Notes: a model not told the origin generated them from the sequence alone. 10,000 nt of DNA from Conus ventricosus (GCA_018398815.1 JAFLJL010014821.1:27501-37500); one strand, 5' to 3'; shown: positions 1 to 8,975, numbered from the stretch's first letter. Numbers and translations are program-made.

Positions 1-119
1 AATGAAAAATGAACAAACGACCAAAGAAAACAACAAACAAACAAACAACAGATTGAACACAAAACAAAGTTTGATAATACAGAAAATGGAAATAACATCA
101 AAGAAACGTAATACACTTC

Positions 120-123
<4 letters not shown>
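1..123. other. A-rich unique sequence, no gene seen
   Basis: This stretch is A-rich and includes a short (CAAA)n run at about 31-50. The only open frame runs straight into the following (GA)n tract and becomes Arg-Glu repeats, so it is not taken as coding. No promoter or RNA signal was recognised. Confidence 0.6.

Positions 124-203
<80 letters not shown>
124..203. repeat. (GA)n microsatellite
   Basis: About 80 bp of GA dinucleotides is interrupted once by a GGAGGA variant near 158-162. Purines are on the + strand, the opposite orientation to the much larger (CT)n tracts at 1058-1608 and 4167-4310. Confidence 0.97.
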
Positions 204-204
<1 letters not shown>

Positions 205-295
205 GACTTTGTTTCCTGGCACTGTTATCAGTCAGTGTAAGGAAGAAGAAGAAGGCCAGGCTGGCCTACAGTTCTGGGACCTTAATGAGTCTTAA

Positions 296-318
296 CCCCC
301 CCCCCTCCTTTTTTTTTT
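296..318. repeat. Poly-C then poly-T run
   Basis: Ten C residues (296-305) are followed after a short TCC by ten T residues (309-318). The surrounding 204-417 is unique sequence with no supported gene. Confidence 0.85.
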
Positions 319-417
319 AATTAAAAATATCTTTCTCTTCTCTTTCCCCATGAAAACAGTTCCGGCTCACTTGTATTTTTCTGCTGAGAAAGAGAGGTAA
401 AGGGAGGAGTTGGGGGC

Positions 418-433
418 GGGGGGGGGGGGGGGG
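418..433. repeat. Poly-G run (16 G)
   Basis: An uninterrupted G run sits in a G-rich neighbourhood (about 395-450). It is prone to slippage, and its true length is uncertain in any assembly. Confidence 0.9.
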
Positions 434-484
434 TGGAGGGAGGTAGGGCAAGTGGACGGAGGTGGTGACACAGTGGGTATAGTT

Positions 485-505
485 CCCCATCCATCCATCC
501 ATCCA
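485..505. repeat. (CCAT)n short tetranucleotide repeat
   Basis: Just under five copies of CCAT/ATCC are present. Antisense frames read Trp-Met-Asp-Gly from it, which is repeat translation and not a protein. Confidence 0.9.
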
Positions 506-639
506 GCTGCTTGCTGATGATTGCCTCGTCTGGCGGGTGTCACGTTGCCGACGATGACCGTCTGAAGCACGTGCGACTTCGACAGCTGTTGCGGAAGTCG
601 TATACAAATAGAAGCGGATGTTCGTCATGGCTGTCCTTT
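506..639. other. Unique segment with E-box and ETS-like sites
   Basis: This is non-repetitive, CpG-containing DNA. It holds the palindrome GCACGTGC at 567-574 (E-box), CAGCTG at 583-588 and GCGGAAGT at 591-598 (ETS-like). These short motifs occur often by chance. They are recorded because the island separates two repeat blocks and could be a small regulatory element. No coding frame extends beyond it without entering polypyrimidine. Confidence 0.3.
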
Positions 640-855
640 CCTCATGGAGCCCCTCCCCCCTCCCTCCCCCTTCCCCTTCCTCCTCCCGGACCCCTGCCTC
701 CTCTCCTCTCCTCCTCCCCTCCCCCTCCTTTACCTCCCTCCCTCCGCCGGCCCTCGCCTCCGCCTCTGCTCCTTCCTTCCTTCCTTCCTTCCCCGCTGTT
801 GGTGTCTGGCTGGTGCTGTATTATATTGCGCTGCTCCTTCCTCGCCGCTTCGCTT
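640..855. repeat. C-rich polypyrimidine tract with (CCTT)n
   Basis: Nearly all bases on the + strand are C or T up to about 795. A clean (CCTT)n array lies at 771-792, followed by a short unique piece and then more pyrimidines. Open frames here give Pro/Ser/Leu-rich products and are artefacts of composition. Confidence 0.9.
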
Positions 856-967
856 TCTCTCCCCTCTCTCTCGGCCTTCCGCTGTGCTTCTCTGTCTCTG
901 TCTGTCTCTCTCTCTCTGTGTCTCTGTCCTCTGTCTGTCTGTCTGTCAGTCTCTCTCTGTCTGTCTG
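856..967. repeat. (CT)n/(CTGT)n compound microsatellite
   Basis: This is a mixture of CT dinucleotides and CTGT tetranucleotides, entirely pyrimidine-dominated on the + strand. It is the left part of a larger array interrupted by the unique island at 968-1029. Confidence 0.93.
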
Positions 968-1029
968 TCGTGACAGCCCTGATGTGGCCCTTTGCGGTCG
1001 GCTGGGCTATAAGCAACATTATCTTACCT
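968..1029. other. Short unique island with TATA-like sequence
   Basis: About 60 bp of ordinary sequence is embedded in the pyrimidine array. It includes GGGCTATAAG at about 1004-1013, a TATA-like match with CTGT repeats immediately downstream. Promoter activity is not supported by anything else. Confidence 0.15.
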
Positions 1030-1047
1030 TATCTGTCTGTCTGTCAG

Positions 1048-1129
<82 letters not shown>

Positions 1130-1448
1130 CTCTGTCTGTCTCTTTCTATCCCTCAATCTGTCTGTCTGTATGTATGTCTCTGGCTCTGTCTGTGTCTGTC
1201 TTCTCTCTCTCTCTCTCTCTCTCTTCTTTCTCTCTCTCTCTCTCTCTCTTCCTCTCTCTCTCTCTCTCTCTCTGGCCTTCTGTCAGTATTTGTCTCTGCC
1301 TCTGTCACTGTGGCTGGCTGTCTGTCTGTCTGTCTGTCTCTCTGTTTATCTGCCTGTCTGTCTCTATCTTGTCTGCGTCTCTGTCTCTCACTGTCTCTGT
1401 CTCTCTATCTGTATGTTTGTCTGTCAGTCTGTCTGTCTGACTGACTGA

Positions 1449-1506
<58 letters not shown>

Positions 1507-1547
1507 CTGCTTGTCTCTCTCTCTCCTCTGTCTCTCTCTCTGTCTGC

Positions 1548-1610
<63 letters not shown>

Positions 1611-1680
1611 TCCCCTTCTCCCCTCCCCTCTCCTCCCCTCTCCCGTTCCTTCCCCACTCTCCCACCCCCATCTCCCACTC
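1030..1680. repeat. Large (CT)n/(CTGT)n/(CTGA)n array
   Basis: The array contains pure (CT)n blocks at about 1058-1126, 1205-1272 (with interruptions), 1465-1504 and 1563-1608. Between them are CTGT tetranucleotides and a (CTGA)3 patch at 1437-1450, and it ends in C-rich pyrimidines. The strand asymmetry is strong, with almost no A and G only within CTGT/CTGA units. Leu/Ser (+) and Arg/Glu/Thr (-) frames through it are repeat translations. Confidence 0.97.
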
Positions 1681-1917
1681 TGTCTGAGGTACAAGTGCTT
1701 GCCTGTGGCCACACGAAGGCTGAGAATGGATTGAACAAATACACGATATACGTTTGCTTGGATAAGTAAAAAAAGATGTTGCCCTTTGTGCGTTCGTCAT
1801 GTCTGTGGCCTGTAGAAAATCCACCTGTCCCTTCTTCCGTGCAGTGCACTTCCCTGTGTCCTCATCGTCATGTCACCACAGCAGCGGAAGTAGCTAGTTC
1901 CAACATCGCAGCCACCT
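1681..1917. other. Unique intervening sequence, no gene seen
   Basis: About 240 bp of mixed-composition DNA lies between the CT array and the trinucleotide array. It contains a GCGGAAGTAGC ETS-like site at about 1884-1894. The open frames continue into repeats on both sides and show no recognisable protein feature. Confidence 0.5.
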
Positions 1918-1923
1918 TCATCG

Positions 1924-1970
<47 letters not shown>

Positions 1971-1976
1971 GTCATT

Positions 1977-2009
<33 letters not shown>

Positions 2010-2111
2010 ATCATTGTCACCACCACCACCACTATCATCATCATCATCGTCATCGTCATCGTCATCGTCGTCGTCGTCGTCATCGTCATCATTGTCACCA
2101 CCACCACCACT

Positions 2112-2167
<56 letters not shown>

Positions 2168-2300
2168 TGTCACTACCACCACCACCACCACCACCCACCA
2201 CCACCACATCACCACCGTTATCATCATCGTCATTATCATCATCATCACCGACAGCACATCAGCACATCATCGTCATCATCGCCATCAGCATATCATCATC

Positions 2301-2334
<34 letters not shown>

Positions 2335-2345
2335 TACCACCACCA
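1918..2345. repeat. (ATC)n/(GTC)n/(ACC)n compound trinucleotide array
   Basis: About 430 bp is nearly all triplets. Runs of ATC alternate with GTC and with short (ACC)n blocks that follow an ATTGTC junction. The junction recurs at 1974, 2013, 2091 and 2166, giving spacings of 39, 78 and 75 bp. The segments from 1998 and from 2076 match through the ACC block with a constant 78-bp offset. Because every interruption is itself nearly a triplet, all frames stay open (Asp, Ser, Ile or Met runs), so the long frames do not indicate coding. Confidence 0.95.
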
Positions 2346-2421
2346 TCTTTGTGTTCTAACTTGCCTTTTCTTCTCTTCATCGATTTCCTCCTTCCTTCTC
2401 TTCCTCCTCGTCTTCGTCTTT

Positions 2422-2471
2422 TCCTCCTCCTCCTCCTCCTCCTCCTCCTCCTCCTCCTCCTCCTCCTCCTC
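2422..2471. repeat. (TCC)n microsatellite
   Basis: About 16 uninterrupted TCC triplets lie in a wider TC-rich tract (about 2360-2480). Confidence 0.96.
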
Positions 2472-3145
2472 TTTCTTTTCTGCTCACATTGGACTGCTGG
2501 CTGAACTGCCAGAGAACCAAGCCGGGTGTAGCTGTGCGTCTGGAGTCGAAAGAAGCGTCGTGAGAGTAATGACACTAAAGGAAAGTGGTACCGAAGGGGA
2601 GAGAGGGGGAGGGGGTAGGGGGGGGGGGGGCACTGACTGGGACAGGGAAAGAGAAAGTAGGACCGTAAATAAAGCATCTGCGGACTGAACCATTGGCGTC
2701 CTTAACCGTCCGCTGTGAGCAGTCAGACGTCCCAAAGAAAGTGGGTTTTGTGTAACAATGCCACGCCAGTCACAAGTTGGTCATATGGATAAAATACATA
2801 GAAAAGATTAGACAAAGGGAAAGGAAATGACAGGCTGGTACTGCCGGTATACTTGGTTTTGAGGAACAGTGTGATGAAAAAAACCCCACACTACTGAGTT
2901 CTGTATTACTGTGTAAAGTTAAAGCACATCATGGGTTGTCTGTAGCTGGGATTGTATGTGTTAATATTTCAGGTGAATTGGGAAACCAGTTTTGATGACC
3001 TTACGTGATCATTATGAAAGGACAAATCGCAAACAACCAATATTTACGCACACCACTCGCGGAAAGTGCAGATAAACCCAGTATACGGATGCTGCTACAC
3101 CCATCGTCTCCCGAAGACGGAAGGATGCCGACGAGACGTACATCG
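2472..3145. other. Unique region, no gene established
   Basis: This is mainly non-repetitive, with a G-rich patch (about 2595-2630) ending in 13 G at 2618-2630. Two short stretches in opposite orientation (2676-2705 on the minus strand, 3044-3073 on the plus strand) encode a similar peptide, Leu-Arg-Thr-Pro-x-x-x-Ser-Ala-Asp. On the minus strand, pyrimidine-containing DNA ending CTCACAG near 2718 could be a splice acceptor just upstream of the first. Neither stretch lies in a convincing long coding frame. No RNA gene or mobile element ends were seen. Confidence 0.45.
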
Positions 3146-3146
3146 T

Positions 3147-3182
<36 letters not shown>
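3146..3182. repeat. Poly-G run (37 G)
   Basis: Thirty-seven consecutive G residues are present. The run is mirrored by a 37-base poly-C at 3578-3614. Run length at this scale is unreliable in most assemblies. Confidence 0.93.
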
Positions 3183-3183
<1 letters not shown>

Positions 3184-3293
3184 GTTCAGGCTTTCTGTAT
3201 TTGGTCATAGATTGGAAAAAAAGAAGATAAGAGCATGAAGGACACTTAGGTCACAGCATGGACATGACTGACGCGGAAAGGGAAGCAGAAGCA

Positions 3294-3371
3294 GGGGAGG
3301 GGGAGGGGGGGAGGCAAAGATAGGGGGGAGGGGGATGATGGCTTGGAGGTGGTGGGGTGGGGTGGGGGAGG
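3294..3371 (+). other. G-quadruplex-prone G-rich tract
   Basis: G runs of 4, 5, 7, 6 and 5 bases lie between 3294 and 3334 with loops of one to about eleven bases. A second cluster of GGGG-type runs lies at 3348-3371. Both satisfy the usual intramolecular quadruplex pattern. This is a structural prediction only. The rest of 3183-3577 is unique with no supported gene. Confidence 0.55.
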
Positions 3372-3576
3372 TCTTTCGGTGGCTCCACTACAAACCAGTC
3401 ATGACTGAAAGGCATACCGGAAGGAGTGATTATATGACAGCAGTCCGGCAAGGATCTCTTATCAGATTACGCTCGGTCACTGCTGTTTCTGCCCGTTGTC
3501 TTTTATTGATCTGTCAAGTTTGGGCTTTCCCCCCCACACTTCTATTCCTGTCTGTTAGCTCGCCCCTTACCCCTCT

Positions 3577-3577
<1 letters not shown>

Positions 3578-3614
<37 letters not shown>
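3578..3614. repeat. Poly-C run (37 C)
   Basis: Thirty-seven consecutive C residues lie within a pyrimidine-rich flank. This is the inverted counterpart of the poly-G at 3146-3182. Confidence 0.93.
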
Positions 3615-3654
3615 AGTCCTTTCCCGACTTCCCCCCTCTCCTTTCTCGCCCCTC

Positions 3655-3678
3655 ACTTTCACTTTTCTCTGCTTGTAG
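3655..3678 (+). other. Possible 3' splice acceptor
   Basis: A pyrimidine tract ends TTTTCTCTGCTTGTAG, a strong-looking acceptor, followed by GAAGCC. The downstream frame stays open for only about 27 codons and passes into G-rich repeat. No matching exon could be identified, and pyrimidine-rich DNA produces such matches frequently. Confidence 0.2.
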
Positions 3679-3708
3679 GAAGCCACTGTTCCGTGTTCAT
3701 TGTCTTCT

Positions 3709-3782
3709 GGGACGAGGGAGGGGGCGGGGGTGGAGGGAGTAGGGGAAGTGGGGTGGGGATGAGGAGGAGGGGGGGGGGGGGG
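3709..3782 (+). repeat. G-rich tract with poly-G (14 G)
   Basis: Repeated GGG to GGGGG runs are separated by one to a few bases and end in 14 G at 3769-3782. The tract can form quadruplexes, and it immediately precedes the CpG-rich island. Confidence 0.75.
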
Positions 3783-4025
3783 TTGTGACTTCCTTCCTGT
3801 CTGCTTACTTCCGCTGCGGCCATTGTGCGCGCTAGGGGCCGCCGCTGCCGCGCCGTGCGATTTCTATTGATATTGGTGTCAATGAAGTTGCCGCAGTCTG
3901 GCTGTCGCAGCCAACTTGCCGTGCGGCTGAAAACGAACGGATGCAAGGAGTGATGGGGAGGTGGTGGTGGTGGCAAATAACGGCTCCTCTACCTACATAT
4001 AATCTGTCTCTCAGCCGTGAAACAG

Positions 4026-4033
4026 TGACGTCA
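4026..4033. promoter_or_regulatory. Palindromic CRE-like site
   Basis: TGACGTCA is an exact match to the CREB/ATF full site. It lies 8 bp upstream of the candidate splice donor and 37 bp upstream of an ETS site. Confidence 0.4.
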
Positions 4034-4037
4034 TGTG

Positions 4038-4046
4038 CAGGTGAGG
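4038..4046 (+). other. Possible 5' splice donor
   Basis: CAG|GTGAGG matches the donor consensus well. Its position at the end of a CpG-rich island would suit a first-exon donor. No acceptor can be paired with it confidently within the window. Confidence 0.3.
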
Positions 4047-4166
4047 GGTCAGGTCGCTGGCGATGTGGAACTTCCGGGCCATTTGCCGGCATCAGGTGAC
4101 AGATTGACTGAGCACTGCTACTAGGAACATCGGCAGTGGTTTCTCCGAGTTCCAGACAGTTCGAAA

Positions 4167-4345
<179 letters not shown>

Positions 4346-4367
4346 CCACCCTCCCTCTGTGTGGTGG

Positions 4368-4394
4368 TGTGTGTGTGTGTGTGTGTGTGTGTGT
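4368..4394. repeat. (GT)n microsatellite
   Basis: About 13 GT dinucleotides follow directly after the CT/C-rich array. From 4395 to 4525 the DNA is AT-richer and unique, with nothing recognised. Confidence 0.94.
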
Positions 4395-4525
4395 TAAGTG
4401 TAACGTCTATCCACAAAACAGAAGTGGTTTTAAAAGATCGCAGTTAATTAAAACCAGTCCTCAACGAACAGATTTCAGATAAGAGAGTATGTCACATCAT
4501 GATACTGTTTGTGTATTTTGTCTGG

Positions 4526-4882
4526 TTATGGTTCCCTGTAATGTGGATTAGTGCTCAAGATTCCATGCGAGGAAAAAAAAAAAAAGCTTTGCAAAATGTC
4601 TTGATGTGATTGCTGGAGGTTGGGTGCTTTGTCTGTGAGATTGGTGAGCGTGCTGACGACGGGGATGATGGTTTCATGTGGAGGTCTGTTCCGGTGTGAG
4701 AGTGCGTTGGACAAGGCTGTATAGTGTTGTTTGTTGATGGTTTCATGTGGAGGTCTGTTCCGGTGTGAGAGTGCGTTGGACAAGGCTGTATAGTGTTGTT
4801 TGTTTCCTGTCATGATCTCTCCTGACTTCAGAGCTACGTTAGCTCCGACTTTTGCTGTGCAAAGCAGGGAAACGAGATCCAC
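4526..4882 (-). CDS. Hypothetical open frame with 69-bp in-frame duplication
   Basis: This minus-strand open frame has 118 codons from an ATG at 4880-4882. I do not recognise the product. Residues about 27-49 and 50-72 are two identical 23-residue repeats containing Gln-His-Tyr-Thr-Ala-Leu-Ser-Asn-Ala-Leu. They are encoded by the perfect 69-bp tandem duplication at 4667-4804. The flanking residues have ordinary mixed composition, unlike most open frames here. The C-terminal end reads through a T13 run (A13 on the + strand, 4573-4585) as poly-Phe, so the true end is doubtful. On the minus strand, TTTCCCTGCTTTGCACAG ends just inside the frame and could be a splice acceptor, which would make this an internal or terminal exon without its own ATG. 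The minisatellite at 4946-5636 lies immediately upstream. No signal peptide, domain or catalytic motif was seen. Chance openness remains possible. Confidence 0.3.
   Translation of the reverse strand: MDLVSLLCTAKVGANVALKSGEIMTGNKQHYTALSNALSHRNRPPHETINKQHYTALSNALSHRNRPPHETIIPVVSTLTNLTDKAPNLQQSHQDILQSFFFFSSHGILSTNPHYREP
4573..4585. repeat. Poly-A run (13 A)
   Basis: Thirteen A residues are preceded by GAGG and followed by GCTTTG. There is no AATAAA just upstream and no target-site duplication was seen, so a retroposon tail is not supported. Confidence 0.85.
4667..4804. repeat. Perfect 2 x 69-bp tandem duplication
   Basis: Copies at 4667-4735 and 4736-4804 appear identical, starting GATGGTTTCATGTGG and ending GTTGTTTGTT. 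The unit is 23 codons and keeps the minus-strand frame open. Perfect identity implies a recent duplication or an assembly duplication. Confidence 0.95.
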
Positions 4883-4945
4883 GCCATCAGAGACGCCTCC
4901 ATGACACGGCTAACACCGGGCTTTGTGCTCCGTTCCCCCCCTTCC

Positions 4946-5140
4946 CCGCCATTAAACACGTGGATAGGGGCTGGTGCGGCACGGAAACACACACACACAC
5001 CGCCATTAAACACGGGGGATGGGGGGCTGTGCGGCACGGCACAACACACACACCGCCATTAAACACGTGGTTTGGGGGCTGTGCGGCACGGCACAAAACA
5101 CACCACACCGCCATTAAACACGTGGATATGGGCTGTGCGG

Positions 5141-5171
<31 letters not shown>

Positions 5172-5636
5172 CGCCATTAAACACGTGGATAGGGGCTGTG
5201 CGGCACGGCACACACACACACACACACACACACACCGCCATTAAACACGTGGATAGGGGCTGTGCGGCACGCACACACACACACACACACACACCCCACA
5301 CCGCCATTAAACACGTGGATAGGGGCTGTGCGGCACGGCACCACACACCCCCACACACACACACACCGCCTTTTAAACACGTGGATAGGGCTGGCGGCAC
5401 GGACAACACACACACACACACACACACACCGCCATTAAACACGTGGATAGGGGCTGTGCGGCAGGGCACACACACACACACACACAAAACACAAAACCGC
5501 CATTAAACACGTGGATAGGGGCTGTGCGGCACGGCACCCCACACACACACACACACACCACACACCGCCATAAAACACGTGGATGGGGGCTGTTGCGGCA
5601 CGGCCACACACACACACACCAACACACACACACACA
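4946..5636. repeat. 11-copy E-box minisatellite with CA spacers
   Basis: Cores of about 40 bp start at 4946, 5000, 5053, 5108, 5171, 5235, 5301, 5366, 5429, 5497 and 5565. Each begins CCGCCATTAAACACGTGG, continues ATAGGGGCTGTGCGGCACGG and is followed by a CA-rich spacer of variable length. Periods are 54, 53, 55, 63, 64, 66, 65, 63, 68 and 68 bp. CACGTG is intact in 10 of 11 copies (copy 2 has CACGGG). CCGCCAT is intact in all but copy 8, which has CCGCCTTTT. On the minus strand, ATGGCGG resembles a YY1 core. Open frames through the array translate the repeat and are not taken as genes. No mobile element ends flank it. Confidence 0.97.
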
Positions 5637-5648
5637 GAGGGCGTCTCG

Positions 5649-5849
5649 ATGGAATTCGAGATCACGACCTTGGCACCCCCCAAGGCAATGACGCAGACAG
5701 ACCACAACACCACGGCGGTTGGTGATGATTCAGTTCTCACAGATCCACTCAAATTCCGTGCATTCTGTCGTCAACTGCGAGGACAACTCTGTCGGCGGCT
5801 TTTGGAGATGCTATGGAGAGTGAAGATTAGCCGGTCGAAACGACATTAA
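5649..5849 (+). CDS. Possible short coding segment, unknown product
   Basis: An ATG at 5649 opens 66 codons ending TAA at 5847-5849. The frame also stays open upstream into the CA repeat, and ACACAG ending at 5637 could be a splice acceptor, so this may be a terminal exon starting at 5638. The product has mixed, protein-like composition: a Thr/Pro-rich N-terminal half with one Asn-Thr-Thr glycosylation-type site (about residue 20), then a basic, potentially amphipathic stretch with two Cys (about residues 40 and 48) and an Arg/Lys-rich end. There is no signal peptide, membrane helix or known domain. ATTAAA overlaps the stop codon (5845-5850) and could act as a variant polyadenylation signal. 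It may simply be a chance open frame in unique DNA. Confidence 0.28.
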   Translation: MEFEITTLAPPKAMTQTDHNTTAVGDDSVLTDPLKFRAFCRQLRGQLCRRLLEMLWRVKISRSKRH

Positions 5850-6206
5850 AAAAGTAGTGTGAATTTAAGATGAGGTGGGTTTTAGACGTAAAGATGAAAA
5901 GAAAACACGAGCGTTTAAACTGTACTTGTTCTTTACCTCCGCCCGTTTTATTCATATCGTATGTGGGCGGGGTTTGGCCATTTACCGTATTTTCTAAGCT
6001 TTTTCACCATGCTAAACAAGAAGTGGAGAACGACACTGGGTGTTGATCAGCAGGCGTTTTGACCTCCGAGATGCTATCCCTTACCCAAGTTGTGTCCCTT
6101 CATGAAGCTTTGGACATCTTGTCACCTTTTGCTTCCAATTTAAAAGTTTAAACCAAAACTTGGAACTCTTCAGGGGTACGTAACCTATAGATGTGAAGAA
6201 GTTGAG
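5850..6206. other. Unique region, no gene seen
   Basis: About 350 bp of non-repetitive DNA. It contains an inverted pair of GC-box hexamers, CCGCCC at 5939-5944 and GGGCGG at 5965-5970, the second within TGGGCGGGG. The palindrome GTTTAAAC occurs twice (5913-5920 and 6146-6153). An ATG near 6009 gives only about 17 codons. No element ends or RNA genes were recognised. Confidence 0.5.
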
Positions 6207-6243
6207 TGTGGTGTGTGTGTGTGTGTGTGGTGTTGTGTGTGTG
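6207..6243. repeat. (GT)n microsatellite with interruptions
   Basis: GT dinucleotides are broken by GGTGTTG. A unique stretch follows at 6244-6312. Confidence 0.93.
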
Positions 6244-6312
6244 CAAACTCAGATTTTCTCTTTTACGATAGACGAGATTTCAGAGCAGCAGAGGGAAGGA
6301 GTTGGAAAATTG

Positions 6313-6535
6313 AACGCACGCACGCACACTCACACACACACACCACACACCACACACACACCCAAAACACACACCACACACCACAACACAACACACACAC
6401 ATGCACACGCACTCGTACACGCATCGCACGTACGCATGCACTTATAGCGCGCCCCACACACACTCAAGCGCGCGCGACACACACACACACACACACACAC
6501 ACACCACACACACACACACACACACAACACAATTT
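6313..6535. repeat. (CA)n compound microsatellite
   Basis: The array opens with (CACG)n, continues with CA interrupted by CACC and CAAAA variants, passes through a unique-like piece with alternating GCGCGC (about 6400-6475), and ends in clean (CA)n at about 6476-6534. It directly borders the homopolymer block. Confidence 0.93.
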
Positions 6536-8655
<2,120 letters not shown>

Positions 8656-8705
8656 ATGATTTCCAAGTAAGGTGTGTTCCGCGTTATTGCATAATACAAA
8701 GAGAA

Positions 8706-8812
8706 TTGATGATATTAATAATGATGATGATCATGAAGGTTATGGTGATGATGCTCATGAAAATATGGCAATGACGAAGATGATGAAAATGATGACGATG
8801 GCAATGAAATTG
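8706..8812. repeat. Decayed (GAT)n/(ATG)n trinucleotide repeat
   Basis: Many GATGAT and ATGATG units occur with substitutions throughout, much more degenerate than the array at 1918-2345 and in the reverse-complement orientation to it. A 61-codon frame through it is rich in Asp and Met and reflects the repeat. Confidence 0.7.
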
Positions 8813-8826
8813 TTGTTGCTCCACTT

Positions 8827-8834
8827 CTCGCGAG
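8827..8834. promoter_or_regulatory. CTCGCGAG palindrome
   Basis: TCTCGCGAGG around this site matches 9 of 10 bases of the animal promoter motif TCTCGCGAGA, known as a BANP/ZBTB33-type element. It is a single site without other promoter context. Confidence 0.2.
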
Positions 8835-8856
8835 GTTACATAACAGAGACTGTCTA

Positions 8857-8860
<4 letters not shown>

Positions 8861-8905
<45 letters not shown>
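8861..8905. repeat. (CA)n microsatellite
   Basis: About 22 uninterrupted CA dinucleotides. The following 8906-8975 is unique-like, with a GCGCGCTGGCGC patch and repeated ACAGTAC/ACAGCAC words. Confidence 0.96.
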
Positions 8906-8906
<1 letters not shown>

Positions 8907-8975
8907 AGCAAAGCGCGCTGGCGCAGTATATTACAAATAGCACAGCACAGTACATTACAGTACAGCACACCACAA

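Larger units (their letters stand above)
3783..4165. promoter_or_regulatory. CpG-rich island with ETS, YY1 and CRE sites
   Basis: About 380 bp of unique DNA has a high CpG count, especially 3810-3862, where roughly ten CpG occur in about 50 bp. Visible sites are ACTTCCG at 3807-3813 (ETS), GCGGCCATTGTG at 3816-3827 (YY1-like on the minus strand), TGACGTCA at 4026-4033 (perfect CRE) and ACTTCCGG at 4070-4077 (ETS/GABP). CAG|GTGAGG at 4038-4046 fits a 5' splice donor. The ETS, YY1 and CRE combination on CpG-rich DNA without a well-placed TATA box is typical of housekeeping-type animal promoters. If it is real, a + strand first exon could run from about 3830 to 4040. A long minus-strand open frame crosses the island, but it derives partly from the adjacent repeat and lacks domain features. 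Function is inferred from motifs alone. Confidence 0.4.

Noticed and set aside
1004..1013. TATA-like box inside the pyrimidine array
   Set aside because: It is a single short match with no initiator, no downstream gene and repeats on both sides.
511..1849. Leu/Ser-rich (+) and Arg/Glu/Thr-rich (-) open frames
   Set aside because: They follow directly from (CT)n and (CTGT)n repeats and have no domain or start context.
1776..2688. Long open frames of Ile, Ser, Asp, Met or Val through the trinucleotide array
   Set aside because: ATC, GTC and ACC triplets contain no stop in any frame, so all six frames are open. Openness carries no coding information here.
4573..4585. Poly-A as a retrotransposon tail
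   Set aside because: There is no upstream element body, no polyadenylation signal nearby, no target-site duplication, and the run is only 13 bases.
4946..5636. CRISPR-like repeat and spacer layout
   Set aside because: Cores of about 40 bp alternate with spacers, but the spacers are all CA repeats of similar content and the context is eukaryotic. There are no cas genes.
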